A DNA stretch of 64,000 bases from Bacteroidota bacterium (lineage in GTDB: Bacteria; Bacteroidota; Bacteroidia; Chitinophagales; Chitinophagaceae): contig CANKWR010000006.1 of assembly GCA_947487525.1 (NCBI GenBank), forward strand, positions 1 to 64,000. Reading direction: 5' to 3'. The notes under the pieces are model-generated. The model saw only the letters and a program-made list of their open reading frames with translations, made no database searches and was not told where the DNA came from. The position numbers and the translations under genes were made by a program. Shown here in pieces: positions 16,929 to 24,893 of this stretch. Positions within the stretch are counted from its first letter, which is position 1, and every line of letters starts with the position of its first letter.

Positions 16929-17471
16929 ATGCAATCAGACCAAGCTTTAATAATAGAATTTCAGGCCTCCGCCCATAAAGAGGCACCCTATACTATTTTA
17001 TTAAAGCGGCATCAGCAAAAAGTATATTATCAAATTAAAAGAATGGTCACCAACCATATGGATGCCGATGATATCGCCCAGCAGGTTTGGATCAAGGTTT
17101 GGAATAAATTGGACGGTTTTAAAATGGAGAGTGAGTTCACTACCTGGATTTTTAGGATTGCCTACAATGAAACAATCAATTTTTTACAAAAGCAGCAAAA
17201 AACAGGTGATCATAATTTAAGTGATGAACTTATTGACTATGAACAAGCTGCAAGTAGTACTGATCACCCAAAATCAAGTCAAATACAAATTACTTTAGAG
17301 ACTGCCATTCAACAACTACCTGAAAAGCAACGCTTTGTGTTTATGTTACGATATTTTGAGGAAATGAATTATGAAAAAATTGCCTCCATTACAGGCACTA
17401 CCGTTGGCGGCGCGAAGGCCAATTACCATCAGGCGATAAAAAAAATGGAAGAAATAGTAAAGCGTGCTTAA
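16929..17471 (+). CDS. ECF-type RNA polymerase sigma factor
   Basis: A 180-aa sigma-70 family protein. Region 2: PYTILLKRHQQKVYYQIKRM and DDIAQQVWIKVWNKLDGFK; region 4: LPEKQRFVFMLRYFEEMNYE and IASITGTTVGGAKANYHQAI. ATG 16929 is chosen; an upstream in-frame start at 16911 has no support. It is followed at 33 bases by a small membrane protein and then by a Spy-like protein, the usual sigma/anti-sigma/envelope-sensor arrangement in Bacteroidota, so I infer control of an envelope-stress regulon. Confidence 0.9.
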   Translation: MQSDQALIIEFQASAHKEAPYTILLKRHQQKVYYQIKRMVTNHMDADDIAQQVWIKVWNKLDGFKMESEFTTWIFRIAYNETINFLQKQQKTGDHNLSDELIDYEQAASSTDHPKSSQIQITLETAIQQLPEKQRFVFMLRYFEEMNYEKIASITGTTVGGAKANYHQAIKKMEEIVKRA

Positions 17472-17504
17472 ACTTTAATAACAATAGAAGGTCAAAATAA
17501 CACA

Positions 17505-17963
17505 ATGCAACCAACAGACAATGATATTACCCTAAATGAGGACAAAGCACAGGTAGAAGCTTTGTTTGGCAAGCAGTCTTTGGCTCAATTTGAGGAGGAG
17601 CAACAGGCTAGAAGCGATTCATTTTTTGATACTCAAGCAGCGCAGATATTAGCGGATATAAGAAAAAATCAAAAGAAAAAATCAAAATTATACTCTATTG
17701 GCAGTTTTAGACAATTGGCCATTGCAGCTTCCTTTATCATTTTTATTGCGGCTACCTTTATTTTCATCCAGTCTAAACAACAAAATGAAATCGCAAAAAT
17801 ATCCATTGAAGAAATTCCCAGCGAGGAAATTGACAATTACCTGGTATCCAATGATTGGGTAAATGAACTTGATTGGGAAAATACCACATTAAAAGAAGCG
17901 TTGCCTATTGAAGCATTGAGCAATGCATTCATAAAGGACAGCAACAAAAACGAAAAAAATTAA
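17505..17963 (+). CDS. Probable anti-sigma factor, single-pass membrane protein
   Basis: A 152-aa protein with one transmembrane helix (LAIAASFIIFIAATFIFIQ, ~77-95), a cytoplasmic Glu/Gln-rich N terminus and a short acidic periplasmic end. No named domain is recognised. Position directly after an ECF sigma gene and the topology argue that it holds the sigma factor at the membrane. It lacks a clear zinc HxxxCxxC motif, so it would be of the non-zinc type. Confidence 0.68.
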   Translation: MQPTDNDITLNEDKAQVEALFGKQSLAQFEEEQQARSDSFFDTQAAQILADIRKNQKKKSKLYSIGSFRQLAIAASFIIFIAATFIFIQSKQQNEIAKISIEEIPSEEIDNYLVSNDWVNELDWENTTLKEALPIEALSNAFIKDSNKNEKN

Positions 17964-17991
17964 ATTAAAATCATCCTTTCAAAACAACACT

Positions 17992-18405
17992 ATGAAAAGA
18001 ATGCTACTGGTATTGACAGTTATTGCATGCAGTTTTGCTGCAAATGCACAAAGAGGTTTTGGTCCTAAAGAGGGAAAGCGACATAGAGAAATGGGTAAAA
18101 TGAAAGATAAAATTGAAATGTATAAGATTCAATTTTTTACTGAAAAGTTAAGCTTGACCACGAATGAAGCAGTACAATTTTGGCCAATCTATGAAGCCCA
18201 TAAAAAAGAAATGAAAGAAATTATGCAGTCAAGGGCAAATGACGAAATTGGCTTGCAAGAAGCTACTTTAAACGCAAGGAAAAAATATAAAACCGATTTA
18301 AAGGCGGTATTTAAAAACGATGAAAGAATCAACGAGGCACTTAAGTTAGATCGTGAGTTTATGAAAAAAGTGCAGGCTGAAATGCTTAAAAGAAGAGGCG
18401 CTTAA
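17992..18405 (+). CDS. Spy/CpxP-like periplasmic protein
   Basis: A 137-aa exported, strongly charged helical protein. Signal peptide LLVLTVIACSFAANAQ, then Arg/Lys-rich segments. FFTEKLSLTTNEAVQFWPIY resembles the LTxxQ-like helix of Spy/CpxP/heavy-metal-sensor proteins, and the rest is helical (ARKKYKTDLKAVFKNDERIN). Family members act as periplasmic chaperones or sensors. Third gene of the sigma operon, 28 bases after the anti-sigma-like gene; likely a regulon member or sensor. Confidence 0.7.
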   Translation: MKRMLLVLTVIACSFAANAQRGFGPKEGKRHREMGKMKDKIEMYKIQFFTEKLSLTTNEAVQFWPIYEAHKKEMKEIMQSRANDEIGLQEATLNARKKYKTDLKAVFKNDERINEALKLDREFMKKVQAEMLKRRGA

Positions 18406-18416
18406 AATAAAAACAA

Positions 18417-19934
18417 TTATTCTTTTGTAAGATGATATTCTTGAATCAAAGCAGGATTTTCAGGTGATAAAGTAAAAGATAATCTTAAATTCCCTTTTTC
18501 ACATTCAATAATACAATACCCCCTTAACTGGTTTTCCGCAATCATGGTATTTATTTTTACCAGTTTGCCCATCTCTGCAAATAGGGTTGAAGATTGTTTT
18601 TTGAGTAAATCAATAGGATAATCATCAAAGAAATTTTCTGCAAAAATATTCGGCATCTTCTCCCATTTTACAATCACTTTAGCAAGCTGCTCTTGTCTTT
18701 GAGCAAGTATGGGAGAAACACTGGTTTCACGAGGTTTTAAATTAGCCATACGCACCAAAGTATCCAATACAGCAGTGTTGATGGCGGTCGTAGGTGCATA
18801 AGTCACATTGGCAAATAACATTACCCCAATCCCATAATCTGGCAAAAACTGCCAATTACTTCCAAAACCTGGCAATCCACCACTATGCCCAATGTATTTT
18901 TTATATTCTGCATCAATGATCCATTTTAATCCATAAGTGTATGCGCTGGCAGTAACCATTTTTTTCCCATTGGGAAATGTATTGTTTGGATTTAGGGAAA
19001 TAAATCGAACTGGCTGATGCATTTCTCGAAGGGAACTTCTTTTTACAGGCAATAGCTCTACATCGTTTCTTTCTGGCCAGGCTGCTTCATGCATTGCAAT
19101 ATATTTTCCAAACATATCAATTGAAGTAATCATACCACCCATGGCACCATAGATACCATCTTGCAGGGGTATTTCTTTCCTCCAGTTGTCGTTAATATAA
19201 CGATATCCATAAACAAATTTTTCTTTGGGGATCGTAGTAAATTCATAGGTTGTTTCATTCATTCCCAAAGGCTGTAAAATATATTGTTTAATATACGCAT
19301 CATAGGTAATGCCCGATACTTTATGTATGATGTACCCTAGCATCGCGAATCCTAAATTACTGTATTCATATTCCACCCCTGCGGCATTTGAAAAAGACAA
19401 TTGTCCTTGAATTAAATCATTTAAATCCTTTTCGGTATCCGCTAATTGACGGTCGCCCCATGGATTGTCCTCTGGGAAACCTGCACTATGACTCATTAAA
19501 TGTCGAATCGTAATGGCAGGTGCATCCTTTGTTAAGCCTTGTCCTTTTAAAGCAGGAATATACATTTCTACAGGATCATCTAATTGTAATTTTCCGGCAT
19601 CCCTTAAATGTAAAATAGCCAAGGAGGTAAAACTTTTTGACATGGAGGCAATGCGAAACATGGAACTCGTGGTTGCAGGAATTTTTTCTTCAACATTCGC
19701 ATATCCTCCCGCCCCCTTGAAGCTTAATTGTCCATCCACGACAATGCCGTATGCAAATCCTGGCACATGATTTGCCATTGCAAAATCCATGTATATTTTT
19801 TCAATCACTGGCATTGCATTTTTTATACGCTCTAATCTAGTTGCATCATTAAAAGCTGCTGGTGAAAAAGAAATCGGATTTTGGGCTAGGATGCTTAATG
19901 GCAAAATGAATAGTAAAAAAAATATTTTCTTCAT
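18417..19934 (-). CDS. Serine hydrolase, class C beta-lactamase/PBP4*-like
   Basis: A 505-aa secreted SxxK hydrolase. Signal peptide KKIFFLLFILPLSILAQ. Catalytic motifs are SMSK in FRIASMSKSFTSLAIL, YSN in YEYSNLGFAMLGY, and HSG in YIGHSGGLPGFGS. The C-terminal ~110 residues form an extra beta domain (from ILAQRQEQLAKV). Members hydrolyse D-amino peptides or esters; true beta-lactamase activity cannot be assumed. It lies 53 bases downstream of the third acylase and is probably cotranscribed with it. Confidence 0.88.
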   Translation of the reverse strand: MKKIFFLLFILPLSILAQNPISFSPAAFNDATRLERIKNAMPVIEKIYMDFAMANHVPGFAYGIVVDGQLSFKGAGGYANVEEKIPATTSSMFRIASMSKSFTSLAILHLRDAGKLQLDDPVEMYIPALKGQGLTKDAPAITIRHLMSHSAGFPEDNPWGDRQLADTEKDLNDLIQGQLSFSNAAGVEYEYSNLGFAMLGYIIHKVSGITYDAYIKQYILQPLGMNETTYEFTTIPKEKFVYGYRYINDNWRKEIPLQDGIYGAMGGMITSIDMFGKYIAMHEAAWPERNDVELLPVKRSSLREMHQPVRFISLNPNNTFPNGKKMVTASAYTYGLKWIIDAEYKKYIGHSGGLPGFGSNWQFLPDYGIGVMLFANVTYAPTTAINTAVLDTLVRMANLKPRETSVSPILAQRQEQLAKVIVKWEKMPNIFAENFFDDYPIDLLKKQSSTLFAEMGKLVKINTMIAENQLRGYCIIECEKGNLRLSFTLSPENPALIQEYHLTKE

Positions 19935-19987
19935 GATGATAATAATAAATTAATAAATTTTAAAAGCGTTTAATTAGAATATATAAA

Positions 19988-22414
19988 TTAGTTTTTTTTC
20001 AGAATAGTAATCGTATCTGAATTTTGTTCAATAAGTGATTTTGAAAAATAGGCTGGAAAATAGGCATCATTTGCCCAAGTTGAAAATAAATTGCCATAAT
20101 ATGGGCTTTTATAATCACCAGATTGACCAGGTGTATTAATCATAAGTGTATGATCCCAATTTTTAGTATCCATCAATACTCTAAAACTAGCACCACTTGA
20201 TTGATTTTCAGCACTTCCTGTTGAACCCACTGTATAACCATTGCCTCCTCTTGGTAAAGGCCCAAGGTTTAATTTTTGTTTACTTTTCGCGTCAATCAAA
20301 TGCGCCAGTGGATGTTCAAAACGAATATGCTTATAGCTGGCTTGTCCATATTTCCAAAGTGAATAATCAATTTTATCCGTGACTGGATTTTTAAATTTAG
20401 TTGACATTTTAGAAAATGCTTGTTCAAAACACTTAATTAAAAATTGATCTCTCTGTTCCTTAGGATTGTTGTTAAAATAATTATTAGGGTAAACTAAACG
20501 TTCTATCACTTTTGAAAGTTGCATCGACACTAATCCCTTGATACTTTCTGGTATAAATAATTTAGAGGCTTCAAAAATGATTTCTTTTTCCATCATTACA
20601 TAAAAACCGGCAGCTACGCTTTCTTTATTTAATTGATAATTCCATGTATTTAAATATTCATCCCTAAAATATTTCATCTGTTCTGATGATAGATTTATAT
20701 TTTTTATCAAAGGAATAATAGTGCTTGCTGGTATAGAAAAATAATCTGTCTGCAAAGCAGCCATATCCTGCATCGAAATTTTTTCTTTATTATTTATTTC
20801 AGATTCAATACGATTGGCTCTGTAGGCATCGGACCAGGTATAACCAACTGCATTCCAATGTTTGTAATCGTTGGGGGTCACATTATTATTAGCAGTGACA
20901 AAAAAACCTTTTTTAGGATTTAATAGATGTGGGCGTTCTTTTATAGGCAAATATCCCTTCCATTCAAATCTGCCATCACCAGGAACAGGAACATATCCGC
21001 TAAAATTTTCTCTAATAGGAACAATGCCCACAGCTTGCCAACCTATATTCCCTTTTTTGTCAGCCCATATCATATTTTCACCAGGTATATGACTATAACT
21101 ACATGCTTCTCTAAAACTATTCCAATTAGTTGCTTGATCAATCCTTAAAGAAGCTAAATAAGGAGCACCTCCTGGTTCCATCCAAGCACACTTCATGGAA
21201 TATGCTTTATGATTTACAGTATCAATATGCATAACAGGACCATGCACCGAATAAGGCAATTGAACAATGTGTTGCTTTTCATTTTTTACTAAAATGGTAT
21301 CACTAATCATTTGCATGTTTTTCCATGCACCTTTATACCAATATTGTTGGTGGTCGTTAGGATTCAAATTATATACATAAATATCTTCTCCATCCGTTTC
21401 GTAAATGGTTAATCCCCAGGCACCATAATCATTGTGTCCTATCGAAACTCCTGGAATGGTGGGCTCTCCACCACCAATTACATTCCAACCTGGTGCATTT
21501 AAATGCACAATATAGCGCAAAGAGGGAAGTGCAATTTTGCGATGTGGATCATTTGCTAACATGGGAAAACCGCTTGCTGATTTTTTCCCACTCACAATCC
21601 AGTTATTACTACCCTCCATTTCCTGATCACTTAAAAAAGGTTCTGCTTTTGTAATTTGTTTAGTAGGGCTCATCGGTACATCCTCTTCATCCATGTTAGT
21701 AATGTCGTTTTTTGTAAACTCAAGTTCAGTTCTATATGCATTATATAATTCTAAAATAGCCTTGTTTAATAAGGTCCCATCTATGGTACTATCCAATTGA
21801 ATATTAGGGTCTTTTGGATGAAACCACATAAGGTCTTTCACATTGGCAGCTCCTACTATTGCAACGGCTTTTCCTAAATTTAATTCCTGGCTGCTATTCC
21901 CTAATAATCCTTGATGTCTTGATATCACAACATCGGTTGTCCATTTTTTAGGGGTGATTTTTAACAATCGAAATTCATAAGGCAATAATGAAGTATCCTT
22001 ATTCACTTCATCGATATATGCATTTACCCCATTAACATAAGATTGAATTATTTTTTGCCCACGAGGATGATAGTAGTTTAATTCTTTTTGCATATCTCCT
22101 CTATATTTAAAAAGTCTTGTTCCTACATCTCTCTTAAGTGCGCGCGCTCCAAAAATTTCAGCAACGGTGCCTGTAGCTTGTCTTCGCCAAATTTCAAATT
22201 GAAAAAGTCTATCCTTCGCAGCACAATATCCTTGAGCAAAAAATAAATCCGTTTCATTAGTTGCATAAATATGATTCACCCCCCATTTATCTCTAATTAC
22301 TTTTACATTTTGCAAAACACCTTTCACTTTTTTAGTTTGTACTTTTTGTGCATTCGCTTGGTGAATTGTCAAAATTGCTATACAACTTAATAAAAACAGG
22401 ATGGTATTTTTCAT
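19988..22414 (-). CDS. Penicillin acylase family protein (penicillin G acylase-like)
   Basis: An 808-aa secreted Ntn hydrolase, the third in the window and the closest to classical penicillin amidase. Signal peptide MKNTILFLLSCIAILTIHQ, then ANAQ. Alpha chain starts with NVKVIRDKWGVNHIYATNE. RLFQFEIWRRQATG is the classic alpha-chain segment. The autocatalytic site is MEGSNNWIVSGKKS with Ser269. NDPHRKIALPSLRYIVHL and GVSIGHNDYGAWGLTI are hallmark beta-chain motifs. The natural substrate is unknown. ATG 22414 is the signal-peptide start. Downstream, on the same strand, lies an SxxK serine hydrolase. Confidence 0.92.
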   Translation of the reverse strand: MKNTILFLLSCIAILTIHQANAQKVQTKKVKGVLQNVKVIRDKWGVNHIYATNETDLFFAQGYCAAKDRLFQFEIWRRQATGTVAEIFGARALKRDVGTRLFKYRGDMQKELNYYHPRGQKIIQSYVNGVNAYIDEVNKDTSLLPYEFRLLKITPKKWTTDVVISRHQGLLGNSSQELNLGKAVAIVGAANVKDLMWFHPKDPNIQLDSTIDGTLLNKAILELYNAYRTELEFTKNDITNMDEEDVPMSPTKQITKAEPFLSDQEMEGSNNWIVSGKKSASGFPMLANDPHRKIALPSLRYIVHLNAPGWNVIGGGEPTIPGVSIGHNDYGAWGLTIYETDGEDIYVYNLNPNDHQQYWYKGAWKNMQMISDTILVKNEKQHIVQLPYSVHGPVMHIDTVNHKAYSMKCAWMEPGGAPYLASLRIDQATNWNSFREACSYSHIPGENMIWADKKGNIGWQAVGIVPIRENFSGYVPVPGDGRFEWKGYLPIKERPHLLNPKKGFFVTANNNVTPNDYKHWNAVGYTWSDAYRANRIESEINNKEKISMQDMAALQTDYFSIPASTIIPLIKNINLSSEQMKYFRDEYLNTWNYQLNKESVAAGFYVMMEKEIIFEASKLFIPESIKGLVSMQLSKVIERLVYPNNYFNNNPKEQRDQFLIKCFEQAFSKMSTKFKNPVTDKIDYSLWKYGQASYKHIRFEHPLAHLIDAKSKQKLNLGPLPRGGNGYTVGSTGSAENQSSGASFRVLMDTKNWDHTLMINTPGQSGDYKSPYYGNLFSTWANDAYFPAYFSKSLIEQNSDTITILKKN

Positions 22415-22452
22415 TTGATTGATTTAACAGGCTTAAATTAAGCAATATTTAC

Positions 22453-22483
22453 AAAAAAGCCACTTCCAATATAAAAGTGGCTT
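22453..22483 (-). terminator. Terminator downstream of the CstB-like gene
   Basis: Nine-bp perfect stem (22457-22465 and 22475-22483) with a T-run on the minus strand (22453-22458), directly after the CstB-like stop and before the acylase gene. Confidence 0.75.
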
Positions 22484-22510
22484 AATTATTCTAGTAATAG
22501 ATAAAACGAA

Positions 22511-23935
22511 TTATAATAGTAATGAAGTGGGGACATGATATTCTGTAATCTTAAATTTACCTGACTCCTTTATTTCCTTGAACCCGCCTTTTACATCGAT
22601 TAAATTATCGTAACCGCGGGCTTTTAAGATAGAAATGAAAATCATGGATCTATATCCCCCTGCGCAATGCACTAAATACTTTTTTTCCTTGTCTATAACC
22701 GACATGCTATTATTGATAAAATCAAGTGGCGCATTGATGGCTCCCTTGATATGCTCGCTTTTGAATTCTGAGGCCTTGCGTACATCTAAAATAATTGCGT
22801 CAGCCTTTTTTTCATATTCAACTGCTAATTCATTCGCCGTAATTGAAATAATTTGATCGGTTTCCTTGCCGGCATTTTTCCATGCTTCAAAACCAGCTTG
22901 TAAATATCCAATGGTAAAATCATATCCTACTCTTGCCAATCTTGTAATCACTTCTAATTCACGGCCCTCATCGGTTACTAATAAAATTTCTTGTTTAATA
23001 TCAGGTATCATGGCGCCCACCCAGGGTGCAAAACTGCCATCAATGCCTATATTAATTGAATTAGGTATAAAGCCTTTAGCAAAGGTTTGGGCGTCTCTAG
23101 TATCTATAATCAACGCATTTGTTTCATTTGCTACCGCCTCAAATGCATCCGGGGCAAAAGCATGTTGTCCTCTTGCTAAAACAGTATCAATACTATCATA
23201 CCCCTGAATATTCATCATCACATTTAAAGGGAAATAGCCTGGGGGAGCAACCAAACCATCCAACACAGCCTCAATAAATTCAGGTTTTGTCATGGTAGGC
23301 GCCAAGGCATAATTGGTTGCTTTTTGGCTGCCCAAAGTGTCCTGCGTTTCTTTACTCATTTTTTTACCACAGGCGCTTCCAGCTCCATGTGCTGGGTAGA
23401 TAATGATGTCATTGGACAATGGCATAATTTTATTACGCAATGAATCGTATAAATATCCAGCTAATATTTCTTGTGTTAATTCGGCTTTTACTTTTTGTGC
23501 TAAATCAGGACGACCCACATCCCCTATAAACAAAGTATCGCCACTAAATAAAGCAACTTCCTTTCCGGTTTCATCTATTAGTAAATAACAAGTGCTCTCC
23601 ATGGTATGCCCTGGTGTGTGAATCACTTTTATTTTGACTTTGCCAATGGCAATGAATTCTCCGTCTTTTGCGCTATAAAAATCAAAGGCGGGAGCAGCAT
23701 TTGGACCGTATACAATGGTTGCGCCTGTTTTTTTTGCTAAATCAATATGACCAGATACAAAGTCGGCATGGAAATGTGTTTCCAATACATATTTAATGGT
23801 CGCCTTGTCTGCTAATGCTTTTTGTAGGTAGGCATCCACTTCTCTTAATGGATCAATGATGGCCACTTCCCCTTCACTCATTATATAATAAGCACCTTGT
23901 GCTAAACAACCCGTATAAATTTGTTCTATTTTCAT
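22511..23935 (-). CDS. Persulfide dioxygenase-rhodanese fusion (CstB-like)
   Basis: A 474-aa three-module protein. Residues ~1-230 are a metallo-beta-lactamase fold of the ETHE1/persulfide dioxygenase kind: LETHFHADFVSGH (His54, His56, Asp58), HTPGHTMEST (His110), SGDTLFIGDVGRPDL (Asp133), YPAHGAGSACG (His183). Residues ~265-355 are a rhodanese whose active-site loop reads VTDEGRE, with Asp322 instead of Cys, so a non-catalytic pseudo-rhodanese. Residues ~375-458 are a rhodanese with Cys424 in HCAGGYRS. The order matches Staphylococcus CstB, which oxidises persulfides to sulfite/thiosulfate. ATG 23935 (MKIEQIYTGC) is preferred over GTG 23962. It is divergent from a TauE exporter, consistent with sulfide detoxification. 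Confidence 0.87.
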   Translation of the reverse strand: MKIEQIYTGCLAQGAYYIMSEGEVAIIDPLREVDAYLQKALADKATIKYVLETHFHADFVSGHIDLAKKTGATIVYGPNAAPAFDFYSAKDGEFIAIGKVKIKVIHTPGHTMESTCYLLIDETGKEVALFSGDTLFIGDVGRPDLAQKVKAELTQEILAGYLYDSLRNKIMPLSNDIIIYPAHGAGSACGKKMSKETQDTLGSQKATNYALAPTMTKPEFIEAVLDGLVAPPGYFPLNVMMNIQGYDSIDTVLARGQHAFAPDAFEAVANETNALIIDTRDAQTFAKGFIPNSINIGIDGSFAPWVGAMIPDIKQEILLVTDEGRELEVITRLARVGYDFTIGYLQAGFEAWKNAGKETDQIISITANELAVEYEKKADAIILDVRKASEFKSEHIKGAINAPLDFINNSMSVIDKEKKYLVHCAGGYRSMIFISILKARGYDNLIDVKGGFKEIKESGKFKITEYHVPTSLLL

Positions 23936-23987
23936 GTCTACATCATTTAATTTAGTCCACAATTTCAGTTATAAAATTAAGTTATAT

Positions 23988-24051
23988 AGTGACAAAAATC
24001 ACTTTCACACAAAAAAATTACGTAAGTGACAAATAGTACATAAATTGTACT
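23988..24051. promoter_or_regulatory. Two inverted repeats between CstB-like and TauE genes
   Basis: In the 148-base divergent gap: AGTGA-6-TCACT at 23988-24003 and AGTACA-5-TGTACT at 24035-24051. Near-consensus GATATTTG (24062-24069) may be the TauE -7 box. The first repeat resembles half-sites used by Crp/Fnr-family regulators; no regulator gene is adjacent, so this is inference only. Confidence 0.4.
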
Positions 24052-24083
24052 TCATTAAAGAGATATTTGCAAAAATTTACCAC

Positions 24084-24893
24084 ATGGAATGGATAGGGTA
24101 TATAGCTTCAATTTTAATTGGTATTTCCCTTGGATTAATTGGAAGTGGTGGTTCTATTTTAACAGTACCAGTATTGGTTTATTTATTTCATATCAATCCT
24201 TTGTTATCAACCACCTATTCCTTGTGTATTGTAGGCGTAAGTAGTATTGCAGGAGTCATTTCAAGGTTAAGACAAAAGCTACTCGATTTTAAAGTAATTA
24301 TCTTGTTTGGGACACCTTCTATATTGGGTGTTTTTATTGCAAGGAAATATATACTTCATTCTATTCCAGATCAATTTACTATTTTTCCAGGCACGCTAAT
24401 TAGTAAGAGTGATTTTATCATGTTGTTTTTTGCAACATTAATGTTGGCTTCCGCATTGTCCATGATTCTAGGAAAAAATAAAAAAGAAAATGAAGCACAA
24501 ATGCCAGTGTATGGTTTTTCACTCGCGATGGTAGGACTTGGCGAAGGCATTGTCACCGGAATCGTGGGGGCAGGAGGTGGCTTTTTAATAATACCCGCAC
24601 TTGTCCTTTTAGGTAAATTGCCCATGAAAAAAGCAATTGCATCTTCCTTGTTTATTATCACCATTAAATCATTGGTCGGATTTGGAGGAGACTTGCTTCA
24701 TGTTACCGTTGATTGGAAATTTATTTCCATCATTACCGTATTGGCGACATTAGGTATTATAACAGGAAATTATTTAAATAAAATCATGGATGGCGCAAAA
24801 CTCAAAAAAGGTTTTGGCTGGTTTGTATTAATAATGTCCTTGGTTATTTTATTTGAACAATTTTTTCGCTTCCCTTTTTTCAAGCAACATTAA
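24084..24893 (+). CDS. TauE/SafE family sulfite or organosulfur exporter
   Basis: A 269-aa inner-membrane protein with about eight hydrophobic segments and the duplicated TauE/SafE pattern: LIGISLGLIGSGGSILTVPV near the N terminus and GLGEGIVTGIVGAGGGFLIIP in the second half. ATG 24084 is chosen; the TTG at 24045 lies inside an inverted repeat. TauE-like proteins are thought to export sulfite or sulfoacetate. Pairing with a CstB-like gene suggests it removes sulfite made from persulfide. The stop touches the convergent S9 peptidase stop. Confidence 0.87.
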   Translation: MEWIGYIASILIGISLGLIGSGGSILTVPVLVYLFHINPLLSTTYSLCIVGVSSIAGVISRLRQKLLDFKVIILFGTPSILGVFIARKYILHSIPDQFTIFPGTLISKSDFIMLFFATLMLASALSMILGKNKKENEAQMPVYGFSLAMVGLGEGIVTGIVGAGGGFLIIPALVLLGKLPMKKAIASSLFIITIKSLVGFGGDLLHVTVDWKFISIITVLATLGIITGNYLNKIMDGAKLKKGFGWFVLIMSLVILFEQFFRFPFFKQH

